Of a stretch of 64,000 nucleotides of DNA, positions 1 to 8,846 are shown in pieces. The notes below the pieces were generated by a model, which made no database searches, was not told where the DNA came from, and worked only from the letters and a program-made list of their open reading frames with translations. The translations under genes were made by a program, and so were the position numbers. The stretch is from Deltaproteobacteria bacterium (GTDB taxonomy: Bacteria; Myxococcota; JADLHZ01), in NCBI GenBank assembly GCA_020848545.1, contig JADLHZ010000098.1, positions 1-64,000 of the forward strand, in the 5' to 3' direction. Positions within the stretch are counted from its first letter, which is position 1, and every line of letters starts with the position of its first letter.

Positions 1-2
1 AG

Positions 3-275
3 ATCGCGCTCGCGCTCGAAAGCGTCGATGAGCGGATCGGAGGTGAGCGTGGAGCGGCGTACAAGACCTTCCTCGCCTACTACCACGTCCTCAACACGCT
101 CGGGCTCGACGCGATGATCGCGCCGATTAACGAGTTCTTCACGCCTGTGAAGAAGCCGAAAGCAAAGGAAGCGCCCAGCGAAGACGGGCCGGCGCCAAAG
201 GTGGCGAACGCCGACGTCGAAGAGCCGAAGGACACTCCGACGAAAGTCGAGACGCCGGTGAAAGTGCCTGCGTAG
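3..275 (+). CDS. C-terminal end of a protein of unknown function (partial)
   Basis: The frame is open from the left edge to a TAG stop, so only about 90 codons are visible and the start lies outside the window. The first half looks folded and helical (for example AYKTFLAYYHVLNTLGLDAM). The last 40 residues are a Pro/Lys/Glu/Ala-rich low-complexity tail, as in many envelope or scaffold proteins. I do not recognise the family. The gene converges on the lipoprotein gene to its right, with a strong hairpin between them. Confidence 0.7.
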   Translation: MALALESVDERIGGERGAAYKTFLAYYHVLNTLGLDAMIAPINEFFTPVKKPKAKEAPSEDGPAPKVANADVEEPKDTPTKVETPVKVPA

Positions 276-294
276 TCCGCCGGCGGCAGCGAAG

Positions 295-332
295 CGATCG
301 GCCGGGAGTCCACCTCCGCTCCCGGCCGATCG
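295..332. terminator. Long perfect hairpin between two convergent genes
   Basis: A 14-bp perfect stem (295-308 with 319-332; arm CGATCGGCCGGGAG) closes a 10-base loop. It lies between the converging ends of the partial gene and the MopE-type lipoprotein. Neither side has a T-tract, so it is not a classical intrinsic terminator. A bidirectional terminator or mRNA-end stabiliser is the likeliest role, inferred from position only. Confidence 0.55.
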
Positions 333-369
333 ACTTCGCGTATCGGTTCCGGGCCTGGCGCGCGGCGAA

Positions 370-2058
370 TCAGAGCTGGCAGTTCTTCGTGCCGCTGTCG
401 TCGCAGATGCGCAGCGAGTAGTAGTTCCCGCTCGCCGGCGCCTGGAAGTTTCCGGAGATCCACTTCACGCGCGCATAGTACGTGCCGTCGTCCCAGCCCC
501 ACTCGTCGTCGAGCAAGCCGGTCCACACACGGTTGCCGCCGTAGGCGCAGCAGCACATGCCGCTGCACCACCAGTTCGGGTTGGTCGGTGGACGGGCGCC
601 GCAGCTCGCGTCCATGTTGCCCGGCGCGTCTTCGTCCTTGCTCAAGCACACTTCGTACAAGTTCCCGGCCGGCAAGAAGCTGACGTCGAGGCGGGTCGCG
701 AGGCGAAGGTCGGCGCCGGCGCGATCGATCGCGTAGACCTTGTACCAGTCGAGCGCGTTGGTCGTGCCTTGCGGCGCGCTGCGCGCGGTCGGCGCCGTCT
801 CGTGCGTCTTGTTGTCGGCGAGGAAGTAGCCGGTGTACGAGCAGTAGTTGTTGTTGTTGTCGTCGACGTCGCACACGACAGCCGGCGCTTGGGCGTGGGC
901 GTCGTCGCGGTTGTAGTTGTTCTCGACCGCTTCGCAGCCGTCGGCGGGGTTGTTGTTGTTGTCGTAGTAGTGGTCGTACCACTGCCAGCCGCCCGCGTTT
1001 TGGCTGACGCTCTTGCACACCTGCGCGCCGCAAACGAAGCTGTTGCCTTGGGCGACGCACGAACGCGCGGTGCCGGCGTTGCTCGGGCCGGGGCACACGT
1101 TGCCGCAGGTGCCGCAGGAGTCGACCGACGAGAGCAAGCCCTCGTCGACGGTGCCGTCGCAGTTGTCGTCTTTGCCGTTGCAGGTCTCGGTCGTCGGTTG
1201 CGGAGCGCTGCAGGCACCCCACGCGCCGGCGGTGCAGGTCTGGGTGCCGACGCATTGGCCGACGCCGCTGCCGCACGGCTGGACGAGCGCGAGACCGTCG
1301 GCGCCTTCGTCCTTCTTGCCGTCGCAGTCGTTGTCTTTGCCGTCGCAGACCTCGGCGGAGGGGACGCACGCCGAGCCGCTCGGGCCGGTCGTGCCCGTGG
1401 TGCCGCTCGTGCCCGTGGATCCGGTGCTGCCGCTGGGGCCCACGTTGCTGCCGCAGCCCGCGCCCGAGCACGTCGGTACGGGCGCGACGGTCTTACACGC
1501 CCCGGCGTTCGGGATGCATTGGCGCGAGAGCTCGGTGCCCTCAGCGTCGCGGAGCGGGATGCACATCGTGCCCTTCGGGCAAACCCCGTCGCCGGCGGCG
1601 GTGCAGTCGATGCCGCACAGCTTGCCGTCTGGGCTCTGCACGCACGCGTTACCGATGTCGCCGCACTGCGAGTCGCTGGTGCACGCTTGGCAGGAGCGGA
1701 CGTCGTTGGTCACGCAAACGAGGGGGGAGTCGGTCTTGCGCGGATCCTTCTTCTTGCACGCGAGGCCGTTCTTGCACGGGATGTCCTCGGCGCAGCGGTC
1801 GGCGCAGGTCTTTTGGCCATTCGCGGAAACGCAGGCGCCGGTGACACAATCGCTGTCTTCGGCGCAGGCGCCGGCGACCTCGACCTGGCCGGTGCCTTCG
1901 CTCGCCGTCGTCGACTCGCCGCGCAGCTTGGTGTTCGTCCTATACGTCGTCTGACCGCCGCAACCGGCGAACAGAAGCGTGCCTAAAAACAGGAAAATCG
2001 AAAAGACACGGGTCGCTTCGCGCGTCCCGGCAGACGTGTGCAGGCGTGGTTCGGTCAC
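370..2058 (-). CDS. Secreted lipoprotein with MopE-type metal-binding motifs
   Basis: Predicted lipoprotein of 562 residues. A hydrophobic segment ends in the lipobox LFAGC (Cys about residue 33). A Cys-rich region with CxxDSxC-type repeats follows, then a Gly/Ser/Thr-Pro linker (about 205-230), then two putative metal-binding motifs of the MopE type (EVCDGKDNDCDGKKDEG and ETCNGKDDNCDGTVDEG). The C-terminal half has short Asn runs and no family I recognise. The start is GTG, chosen because GGAGGG lies 6 bases upstream. Such proteins are exported to the cell surface in Myxococcota; the role is unknown. The nearby gene at 30316-34044 carries the same motif family. Confidence 0.85.
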   Translation of the reverse strand: MTEPRLHTSAGTREATRVFSIFLFLGTLLFAGCGGQTTYRTNTKLRGESTTASEGTGQVEVAGACAEDSDCVTGACVSANGQKTCADRCAEDIPCKNGLACKKKDPRKTDSPLVCVTNDVRSCQACTSDSQCGDIGNACVQSPDGKLCGIDCTAAGDGVCPKGTMCIPLRDAEGTELSRQCIPNAGACKTVAPVPTCSGAGCGSNVGPSGSTGSTGTSGTTGTTGPSGSACVPSAEVCDGKDNDCDGKKDEGADGLALVQPCGSGVGQCVGTQTCTAGAWGACSAPQPTTETCNGKDDNCDGTVDEGLLSSVDSCGTCGNVCPGPSNAGTARSCVAQGNSFVCGAQVCKSVSQNAGGWQWYDHYYDNNNNPADGCEAVENNYNRDDAHAQAPAVVCDVDDNNNNYCSYTGYFLADNKTHETAPTARSAPQGTTNALDWYKVYAIDRAGADLRLATRLDVSFLPAGNLYEVCLSKDEDAPGNMDASCGARPPTNPNWWCSGMCCCAYGGNRVWTGLLDDEWGWDDGTYYARVKWISGNFQAPASGNYYSLRICDDSGTKNCQL

Positions 2059-2319
2059 GGCAGCCCTCCATGAACATTGTCGGAGGTGGGTACGTGTCGG
2101 TTGCGCTATTCAGAACGCTGTACAATTTTTGGACAGTGATGGGGCAGGATGGTCGCCTTGCTTATATCTTTGCTTGACACTTGCAAATGGCGTGTGAGCA
2201 GTGTCTACCCAGTTTGGGGGGGGACACCCCCGGCAGGCCGCGATTGGCCGGTTGGAGAGGTCCCCATAAGTCGCGCCACACATCAGAAAAGCGCGAAAAG
2301 CAGCAAGGAGTAGCAGCAC

Positions 2320-2523
2320 ATGGCACAGGGCAGAGTGAAGTGGTTCAACGATGCGAAGGGTTTCGGATTCATCGAGCAAGACGGCGGCGAGGACGTGTTC
2401 GTCCACTACACCGCGATCGTCCAGGAGGGCTTCAAGAGCCTCGCCGAAGGACAAATCGTCGAGTTCGAAATCAAGCAAGGTCCGAAGGGCCTCCAGGCGC
2501 AGAACGTCAGCCTGGTTCGTTGA
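2320..2523 (+). CDS. csp: Cold-shock domain protein (CspA family)
   Basis: A 67-residue single cold-shock domain, the usual size for the family. RNP1 (KGFGFI) and RNP2 (VFVHY) are both present, so it should bind single-stranded RNA or DNA and melt mRNA structure. AAGGAG lies about 10 bases before the ATG. The upstream region is long and structured: a TTGACA at 2174-2179 (no convincing -10), a G-run/C-run hairpin near 2215-2232 and a GGCC...GGCC hairpin near 2237-2250. This fits the long thermosensing leaders of csp genes. A strong intrinsic terminator follows. Confidence 0.95.
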   Translation: MAQGRVKWFNDAKGFGFIEQDGGEDVFVHYTAIVQEGFKSLAEGQIVEFEIKQGPKGLQAQNVSLVR

Positions 2524-2597
2524 TCCCAAAGCAAGGGGGGAAGTTCTGTCCCCGGTGCCCGGGCCGTTCTCCGTAACGACATGAGGCACAAACGAAG

Positions 2598-2630
2598 AAG
2601 GGCTCGAGGCGACTCGGGCCCTTTTTTTTT
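2598..2630 (+). terminator. Intrinsic terminator of the cold-shock gene
   Basis: An 11-bp stem (2598-2608 with 2613-2623, one G-U pair) with a GCGA tetraloop runs directly into nine T residues. It lies 75 bases after the cold-shock gene stop and just short of the convergent rdgB end. Confidence 0.9.
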
Positions 2631-2638
2631 GCCCGCGT

Positions 2639-3241
2639 TCAGGGCGCCAGGGCCGCGAGCCAAGCGGCGACGGCCTTGCCGCGGTGGCTGTTCCTATTCT
2701 TCGTCCGATCGTCGAGCTCGGCGAAGGTCTTTCCGTACTCCGGAAGCAAGAGCAGCGGATCGTAGCCGAAGCCGTTCGTGCCGCGTTCTTTGGCGATGAC
2801 GATCCCGGCCGCTTCGCCGCGAAAGACCCGGGTCGCCTGGCCGGGCACGGCGTACGCCAACGCGCAGACGAACTTCGCGTGCCACTCCTGCTCCGGCGCG
2901 CCGCTCCGGCGCAGCTCGACGAGGAGCTTCCTCCGGTTGGCGACGTCCTGCGGCTCTCCTGGGAGACGCGTGTCGTCGGCGTAGCGCGCGGAGTACAGCC
3001 CGGGTCGATTGCCGAGCGGCGCGACCTCGAGGCCGGAGTCGTCGCCGAGCGAGGGGAGCCCCGTGGCTTTTGCGGCGGCCTCGGCCTTGAGCACGGCGTT
3101 TTGCTCGTAGGTCGTGCCGGTCTCTTCCGGCAGCGTCACGCCCTCGTGCGCATCGAGCCCTTCGACGCGCATCTCGGGCGGCAAGAGCTCGACGAACTCG
3201 CGCAGCTTTCCCTTGTTGGAGGTGGCGACGACGATGCGCAT
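2639..3241 (-). CDS. rdgB: XTP/dITP diphosphatase (non-canonical purine NTP pyrophosphatase)
   Basis: A 200-residue Ham1/RdgB enzyme that hydrolyses dITP, XTP and ITP to monophosphates, keeping deaminated purines out of DNA. Family motifs are clear: ATSNKGKLREF at the N-terminus (substrate loop), GDDSGLEV, GFGYDPLL and the terminal SHRGKA. The start at MRIVVATSN gives the normal family length; an ATG one codon upstream is also possible. The upstream acetyltransferase stop overlaps the start as TGATG, so the pair is translationally coupled. Confidence 0.96.
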   Translation of the reverse strand: MRIVVATSNKGKLREFVELLPPEMRVEGLDAHEGVTLPEETGTTYEQNAVLKAEAAAKATGLPSLGDDSGLEVAPLGNRPGLYSARYADDTRLPGEPQDVANRRKLLVELRRSGAPEQEWHAKFVCALAYAVPGQATRVFRGEAAGIVIAKERGTNGFGYDPLLLLPEYGKTFAELDDRTKNRNSHRGKAVAAWLAALAP

Positions 3242-3735
3242 CATCGCCGAACGATCCCCATGCGCACCATGTCGAAGTAGCGCTCGCCGACCTTGTACTC
3301 GTCGCGCAGCACGCCCTCGAACTCGAAGCCACACTTCAGGTTGCGCGCTTGGCTCGACAGGTTGTCGCGGCGTACGATCACCCACAGCTTATGCAAGTCG
3401 AGCGGCGGCGCGAACGCCAGGCGCACGAGGTCGAGCAACGCCTCGCTGCCGTAGCCCTTCTTCTGCTCTTCGCGCACAATCGCCATGAACACGCGGCCAT
3501 TTCGCGCCGGCCAGTAGATCTGGTTGATGCTGCACTGGCCGATGTAGCGATCGTCGACGAACATCGACCACGCACGATCGTTCTTCGACGCGATGAGCTG
3601 CTCCAAGTACTTCTTCTCTTCGTCTTCGCTGATCGTCGTCTGGCGATTGGCGAAGTACTGCATCACTTCGCGATCGTTCACCCACTTCATGACGTGGGGG
3701 AGATGCTCGATCTTCAGAGCCTCAAAGCGGATCAT
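3241..3735 (-). CDS. GNAT family N-acetyltransferase (RimJ/RimL type)
   Basis: 164 residues with the Acetyltransf_3 pattern: an N-terminal MIRFEALKIEHLPHV strand-helix, the acetyl-CoA pyrophosphate loop EEQKKGYGSEAL (Q/RxxGxG type), and the LSSQARNLKCGFEFEGVLRDEY segment typical of RimJ/RimL-like enzymes acting on protein N-termini or small amines. AGGAGG precedes the ATG. It forms a two-gene unit with rdgB, about 205 bases downstream of ftsZ. The substrate cannot be told from sequence. Confidence 0.88.
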   Translation of the reverse strand: MIRFEALKIEHLPHVMKWVNDREVMQYFANRQTTISEDEEKKYLEQLIASKNDRAWSMFVDDRYIGQCSINQIYWPARNGRVFMAIVREEQKKGYGSEALLDLVRLAFAPPLDLHKLWVIVRRDNLSSQARNLKCGFEFEGVLRDEYKVGERYFDMVRMGIVRR

Positions 3736-3765
3736 CCCCGCCTCCTACCAAGTGCGTGCGCAGCA

Positions 3766-3940
3766 CGCGAGGGCGCCAGCCCGACGCTCGCAGATCCCAT
3801 TGTCGGCGACCAGCCGACGAAACCACAGGCCCCCGCAGGGGGCAGGAGCGAGCGTAGCGAGCGGGAGGGGGGGCTCAACAGGTAGTTCGAGCGAAGCGAC
3901 GAACGAGCGAAGCAGAACGCGGAGACCGAGCGGAGCGAGG
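3766..3940. repeat. Dispersed GC-rich element, copy 1 (downstream of ftsZ)
   Basis: This gene-free stretch shares an ordered set of blocks with 43301-43482: CGCAGATCC, then CCCCGC-x-GGGG, then AGGAGCGA, then a GGGAGGGGG run, then several GAGCGnAGCGA words. Both copies lie just past the stop codon of a minus-strand gene (ftsZ here, the sigma factor gene there) and run in the same orientation. It is probably a dispersed extragenic repeat or a transcript-end element; no coding potential was seen. Confidence 0.6.
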
Positions 3941-5161
3941 TCAGTCCGCGTGCTTGCGGAGAAAGGTAGGGATGTCGAACTCGTCGTCGCCCATCGCGGT
4001 GAGGCCCACCGCGTCACGCCCGACGCGCACGGTCTGCAGCTTCTCCACCTTCTCGACGACCGGCTTCTCCTCCGCCCACTTGTTGCGCAGGTGGGTCGGG
4101 ATGTCTTTCTCGTCGCGGGAGAGCGGGAGCGATTGCTGCACGAGCTGCTGCACCGGGAGCTGCGTGATCTTGTCGTTGCGCGGCGTCTGCTTCGCCTGCA
4201 CCTTGTCGAAGCCCGTGGCGATCACGGTGATCTTGATCATGTCGCCCATCGTGTCGTCGATGACGGTGCCGAAGATGATGTTCGCGTCTTCGTGCGCGGC
4301 TTCTTGAATCAGCGACGACGCGGCGTTCACTTCGTGCAGCGACAGGTTCGAGCTGCCGGTGATGTTGATCAAGATGCCGGTGGCGCCGTCGATGCTCACT
4401 TCTTCGAGCAGCGGGCTGGCGACGGCCATGCTCGCCGCTTCGATGGCGCGGCGTTCGCCGGCGGCGCGGCCGGTGCCCATCAGCGCCAGGCCTTGCTCCT
4501 TCATGATCGTGCGCACGTCGGCGAAGTCGACGTTGATGAGGCCGCCGATCGTGATGAGATCGCTGATGCCTTGGACGGCGTTCAACAGCACCTCGTCGGC
4601 GCGCTTGAACGAGTCGAGCATCGAGGTGTTCTCGCCGGCGAGCGCGAGCAGGCGCTGGTTCGGGATCGTGATCAGCGTGTCGACGACCGCCTTCAAGTTG
4701 GCGATGCCTTCGTCGGCTTGCCGCCGCCGGCGCGAGCCTTCGAAGCTGAAGGGCTTCGTGACCACGCCAACGGTGAGGATCCCGAGCGAGCGTGCGATCT
4801 CGGCGATCACCGGCGCGGCGCCCGTTCCGGTTCCGCCGCCCATGCCCGCCGTGACGAACACCATGTCGGCGCCGTCCAAGTGCTCGGCGATGCGCTCGCG
4901 ATCTTCGAGCGCGGACGCGCGGCCCATCTCGGGGTTGGCGCCGGCGCCGAGGCCCTTCGTCGAGTCGTTGCCGATCTGCAGCTTCACCGGCGCCGGGTTC
5001 ATCTGCAGCGCTTGCATGTCGGTGTTCGCCGCCATGAACTCGACGCCCTTCAGGCCCGAGGCCATCATGGTGCGGATGGCGTTGCCGCCGCCGCCGCCGA
5101 CGCCGATCACCTTCAGCTTCGCGGCCTCGTTCCCGTTGTCGATGTCGTCAAAGTCGATCAT
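3941..5161 (-). CDS. ftsZ: Cell division protein FtsZ
   Basis: 406-residue tubulin-like GTPase that polymerises into the Z ring. The nucleotide site is intact: [13 protein letters not shown], and the tubulin signature [11 protein letters not shown]. The T7 loop (NVDFADVR) carries the catalytic Asp. The conserved C-terminal peptide [12 protein letters not shown], which binds FtsA and ZipA-type partners, ends the protein. A second very similar motif, DIPTHLR, lies 43 residues upstream in the linker (residues 353-359 versus 396-402), which is unusual. GGAGGG lies 5 bases before the ATG. It is the last gene of the dcw cluster. Confidence 0.98.
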   Translation of the reverse strand: MIDFDDIDNGNEAAKLKVIGVGGGGGNAIRTMMASGLKGVEFMAANTDMQALQMNPAPVKLQIGNDSTKGLGAGANPEMGRASALEDRERIAEHLDGADMVFVTAGMGGGTGTGAAPVIAEIARSLGILTVGVVTKPFSFEGSRRRRQADEGIANLKAVVDTLITIPNQRLLALAGENTSMLDSFKRADEVLLNAVQGISDLITIGGLINVDFADVRTIMKEQGLALMGTGRAAGERRAIEAASMAVASPLLEEVSIDGATGILINITGSSNLSLHEVNAASSLIQEAAHEDANIIFGTVIDDTMGDMIKITVIATGFDKVQAKQTPRNDKITQLPVQQLVQQSLPLSRDEKDIPTHLRNKWAEEKPVVEKVEKLQTVRVGRDAVGLTAMGDDEFDIPTFLRKHAD

Positions 5162-5267
5162 TGCTTCCCTCCGCCGAGCACGCCGCCGCGCAACGTGCTT
5201 CGCTTTCCTTTAAGGCCGCGCGTGGTGCGAGGCCAATTTTCTACGCCTGAAAACGACGAAACACTTC

Positions 5268-6494
5268 TCAAAACATGTCGCTGAACCACTCGCGCATGCG
5301 CGTGCGGACCTTGCTGTAAACGTTTTCACCCGGCATGCGCAGGTTCGACGCGTCGATGTTTCGCGCGCCAAAGAGCACGAGCCCGACGGCGGTCGCGTAC
5401 ATGGGGCTGCGCACGACATCGGCGAGGCCGCCGACGCCTTGCGGTTGTCCCAGGCGGATCGGCAAGCCGAGCACGTCTTCGGCGAGCTCGAGCACGCCCG
5501 GCATGATCGCCGAGCCGCCGGTGACGACGACGCCGCTCGCGAGCAGCTCTTCGTGGCCGGTCTTGTGGATCTCTTTCTTGACCAGCGTGAAGATCTCTTC
5601 GATCCGCGGCTCGATGATCTCGGCGAGGATCTGCTTCGAGAGCTGGCGGTTCTTTCGGCCGCCCACGCTCGCCACCTCGATCGCGTCGTCCTTGTGCACC
5701 ATCGAGGCGAGCGCCACGCCGTGCTTCTGCTTGATGTTCTCGGCTTCGTCGGTCGGCGTGCGCAGGCCCACGGCGATGTCGTTCGTCACGTGGTTGCCGC
5801 CGATCGGCAAGACGCTCGTGTGGACGATCGATCCGCCGCTCCAGATCGCGAGGTCGGTAGTGCCGCCGCCGATGTCGACGAGGCCGACGCCCAAGTCCTT
5901 CTCGTCTTCGTTCAAGACGGCGTGGCTCGAGGCGAGCTGTTGCAGCACGATGTCGCTCACGTTGAGGCCGGTCTTGTTCGCGCACTTGATGATGTTCTGC
6001 GCGCTGGTCACGGCGCCGCTCACGATGTGCACCCGCGCCTCCAAGCGCACGCCGCTCATCCCGAGGGGCTCCTTGATGCCGTCTTGATCGTCGACGACGA
6101 ACTCTTGCGGCAAGACGTGGATGATCTCGCGGTCCAAAGGAATCGCCACCGCTTTGGCCGACTCGATGACGCGCGCGATGTCGCTCTCGGTCACTTCACC
6201 GTCCTTCACCGCGACGGTGCCGTGCGAGTTGAAACCCTTGATGTGCCCGCCGGAGATGCCGGCGTACACCTGGCCGATGTCGACGCCGGCCATGAGCTCG
6301 GCCTCTTCGACCGCGCGGCGGATCGCCGAGACGGTCGCCTCGATGTTGATGACGACGCCCTTCTTCAGCCCCTTCGACGGCGCCGTGCCGATGCCGATGA
6401 CGTCGAGCCCGTTCTCGGTCGCCTCGCCGACGATGCAGCAGATCTTCGTAGTGCCGATGTCGAGCCCGACGACGATGCCTTCACGTTTTGCCAT
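5268..6494 (-). CDS. ftsA: Cell division protein FtsA
   Basis: 408-residue actin-like ATPase that tethers FtsZ to the membrane and recruits late divisome proteins. Actin-fold motifs are visible: phosphate 1 (GLDIGTTKICC), phosphate 2 (GLVDIGGGTTDLAIW) and adenosine (VVTGGSAIMPG). The SHS2/1C region lies at about residues 85-165. The end, RMREWFSDMF, is amphipathic and fits the membrane-targeting helix. A GGTGAGG site precedes the ATG. It lies 106 bases before ftsZ. Confidence 0.97.
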   Translation of the reverse strand: MAKREGIVVGLDIGTTKICCIVGEATENGLDVIGIGTAPSKGLKKGVVINIEATVSAIRRAVEEAELMAGVDIGQVYAGISGGHIKGFNSHGTVAVKDGEVTESDIARVIESAKAVAIPLDREIIHVLPQEFVVDDQDGIKEPLGMSGVRLEARVHIVSGAVTSAQNIIKCANKTGLNVSDIVLQQLASSHAVLNEDEKDLGVGLVDIGGGTTDLAIWSGGSIVHTSVLPIGGNHVTNDIAVGLRTPTDEAENIKQKHGVALASMVHKDDAIEVASVGGRKNRQLSKQILAEIIEPRIEEIFTLVKKEIHKTGHEELLASGVVVTGGSAIMPGVLELAEDVLGLPIRLGQPQGVGGLADVVRSPMYATAVGLVLFGARNIDASNLRMPGENVYSKVRTRMREWFSDMF

Positions 6495-6537
6495 GCTTCA
6501 CCTCACCCCATTCCATGCACGCGTTTCGTGAGACGGC

Positions 6538-7461
6538 TCAGCGAGCGCTCACGATCAACGGCGACTTCTGCGCCTTCTGCCCCGAGAGCCGCGCCACGAC
6601 GGCGTCCGGCCGGCGCGGGTTGTCGAGCAAGTAACTGTCTGCGCTCTGCCCGCGCTGCGCGAGCAACGCGCGCACGTCCTTGAGCCGCTGCACCTTCGCG
6701 GCGAAGTCGCCGGTGCCGAAGCTCGCCGTCGTGCCGCTCGGCAGCAAGTGCGCGACGACGCCGAGCGCGGGATCGAGCTGGATCTCGCCGACCGCGAGCG
6801 TGCCCTTCTTGGCCGCTTCTGCGAAGGCGACGCCGAGCTTGATGAAGCGCGCCCAGGTCACACGATCCTCTTCGTAGAGCGCGGCGTCGAGCCCGCTGAG
6901 CACCGGCAGGTCGCCGATCTCTTGCACGCTCGCTCGCGAAAACGGCTCGCCGTCTTCGTCGACGTAGTAGAGGGCGCCGAGCGCGACGACGGCGCGCGCT
7001 TCGTGCTCGACGATGCGGACCGCGAGCGTCCCCGGCACGATGCGCTGCACCTCGGCGTCCTTCACCCACGGATGGCGCAAGATGCTCGCGCGCAGCATGT
7101 CGATGTCGATGGTGAAGATGTTCTCGCCGGCGCTCGCGCCCGCAGCCGCGTAGTTGGGACTCATGTAGCGCACGATCTCTTCGTGCGACGTGCGCTTGTG
7201 GCCTTCGCTCTCGATCGCTTGCAGCTCGAAGAGCGCGCTCTGCCGCATGAAGTGCCAGGCGATGTAGCTCGTCACGGCGCCGATGAGCATCACCGACGCG
7301 CAGAGCACCGTCGTCCACATCGCGCGCGTGTCTCGCTCTACGACTGGCTCTCCGCGATCTCGCACTGTCAACCTTCGTCTCACGAGCGCGGCGACTTTGA
7401 CAAAATTTCTGCCGGTGCTTCTCTCCGCGTCGCTCATGGCGTCCCCCGCAGTCGCGCTCAT
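6538..7461 (-). CDS. ftsQ: Cell division protein FtsQ (DivIB)
   Basis: 307-residue bitopic divisome protein: a basic cytoplasmic N-terminus (1-46), one membrane helix (about 49-69), a POTRA domain (about 76-145) and the FtsQ beta domain. It links early and late divisome proteins through FtsB and FtsL. The frame stays open far upstream as an antisense-like artefact through murC; the start was set by the ATGA overlap with the murC stop and by domain length. In most Gram-negative bacteria murB and ddl lie between murC and ftsQ, but not here. Confidence 0.93.
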   Translation of the reverse strand: MSATAGDAMSDAERSTGRNFVKVAALVRRRLTVRDRGEPVVERDTRAMWTTVLCASVMLIGAVTSYIAWHFMRQSALFELQAIESEGHKRTSHEEIVRYMSPNYAAAGASAGENIFTIDIDMLRASILRHPWVKDAEVQRIVPGTLAVRIVEHEARAVVALGALYYVDEDGEPFSRASVQEIGDLPVLSGLDAALYEEDRVTWARFIKLGVAFAEAAKKGTLAVGEIQLDPALGVVAHLLPSGTTASFGTGDFAAKVQRLKDVRALLAQRGQSADSYLLDNPRRPDAVVARLSGQKAQKSPLIVSAR

Positions 7462-8846
7462 TGCGCGCCTCGCAATAGCTCGAGCAGCTTGTCGCCGGCC
7501 TTGTAGATGTCGCCGGCGCCGAGCGTCAGCACGAGGTCGCCTTCCTGCACGCGATCCTTCAGCACATCGGCGACGAGCGACTTGTGCTCCACGTAGACGA
7601 CGTCCTTGTGCGCGCGCGCCGAGACCGCGTCGAAGATCGAGCGGCCGGACACGCCGGGGATCGGCTCCTCGCCGGCGGCGTAAACGTCGGTGAGGACGAG
7701 CACGTCGGCGTCGTCGAAGCAGGTGGCGAACTCGCCGAGCAAGTCGCGCGTGCGGGTGTAGCGATGCGGCTGGAAGACGACGACGAGGCGCCGGCTGAAT
7801 GATCGCTTGGCGCCGCGTAGCGTGGCCAGCACCTCGGCCGGATGGTGACCGTAGTCGTCGTAGACGGCGACGCCGCGCGCTTCTCCTTTCAGCTCGAAGC
7901 GGCGGCCGACCCCTTGGAAGCTTTGCAGCGCCTCTTGGTAATCGGCGTAGGGCACGCCGAGATCGTCGGCGAGCGCGAGCACGCCGAGCGCGTTTTGCGC
8001 GTGGTGGGCGCCGATCATCGCGAAGGTGACGCGCGGCAAGGGCACGCCGCGGCGCACCGGCACGAACGACACGCCGTTCGGCAGGGTCTCCAGATCGCGC
8101 AGCGTGTAGTCGCCGCCGGTGAGGCCGTAGGTGACGTAGCGCTTCTTGATCGAAGGCAAGAGCGCACGCACGTTCGGGTGATCCACGCAGAGGATCGCCA
8201 GGCCGTAGAAGGGCAGGTTGTTGATGAAGGTCTTGAACGCCGCGAGCAGCTGCGGAAAGCCGTCGGGGTAGTGCTCCAAGTGCTCGGGATCGATGTTCGT
8301 CACGATCGCGATCGTCGGAAAGAGCTGCAGGAACGATCCGTCGCTCTCGTCCGCTTCGGCCACCAAGTAGTCGCCGAGCCCCTGCTTGGCGTTGCTGCCG
8401 AAGTTCTTCACCACCCCGCCGACGACAGCGGTCGGATCGAGCTTCGCCGTCTGCAGCACGTGCGCGACGAGGCTGGTCGTCGTCGTCTTGCCGTGGCTGC
8501 CGGCGATCGCGATGCCCATGTTCAGGCGCATGAGCTCCGCGAGCATCTCGCCACGGTGGACGATCGGGATCTTGGAGGTGCGGGCGGCGATGAGCTCCGG
8601 GTTCGCCTCTTGGATCGCGGTCGATACGACGACGATCTCGGCGCTGCCGACGTTCTCCGCGGCATGGCCGATGTGCACCTGCGCGCCAAGCTTGATGAGG
8701 CGCTCCGTCACCGGGCTCGGGGTGAGATCGGAGCCGCTGACGACGTAGCCGTAGCCGAGCAGGATCTCGGCGATGCCGCTCATGCCGATGCCGCCGATGC
8801 CGATGAAGTGGAGCTTCGGTGTGCGTCCGCGAAAGAGTCGTTTCAT
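7458..8846 (-). CDS. murC: UDP-N-acetylmuramate--L-alanine ligase
   Basis: 462-residue Mur ligase that adds L-Ala to UDP-MurNAc with ATP, the first peptide step of peptidoglycan synthesis in the cytoplasm. It has the N-terminal dinucleotide-like fold ([14 protein letters not shown]), the ATP P-loop ([15 protein letters not shown]), the central motif [10 protein letters not shown] and the C-terminal ligase domain with [11 protein letters not shown]. Length is normal. Its start overlaps the murG stop (ATGA) and its stop overlaps the ftsQ start (ATGA). Confidence 0.98.
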   Translation of the reverse strand: MKRLFRGRTPKLHFIGIGGIGMSGIAEILLGYGYVVSGSDLTPSPVTERLIKLGAQVHIGHAAENVGSAEIVVVSTAIQEANPELIAARTSKIPIVHRGEMLAELMRLNMGIAIAGSHGKTTTTSLVAHVLQTAKLDPTAVVGGVVKNFGSNAKQGLGDYLVAEADESDGSFLQLFPTIAIVTNIDPEHLEHYPDGFPQLLAAFKTFINNLPFYGLAILCVDHPNVRALLPSIKKRYVTYGLTGGDYTLRDLETLPNGVSFVPVRRGVPLPRVTFAMIGAHHAQNALGVLALADDLGVPYADYQEALQSFQGVGRRFELKGEARGVAVYDDYGHHPAEVLATLRGAKRSFSRRLVVVFQPHRYTRTRDLLGEFATCFDDADVLVLTDVYAAGEEPIPGVSGRSIFDAVSARAHKDVVYVEHKSLVADVLKDRVQEGDLVLTLGAGDIYKAGDKLLELLRGAQ

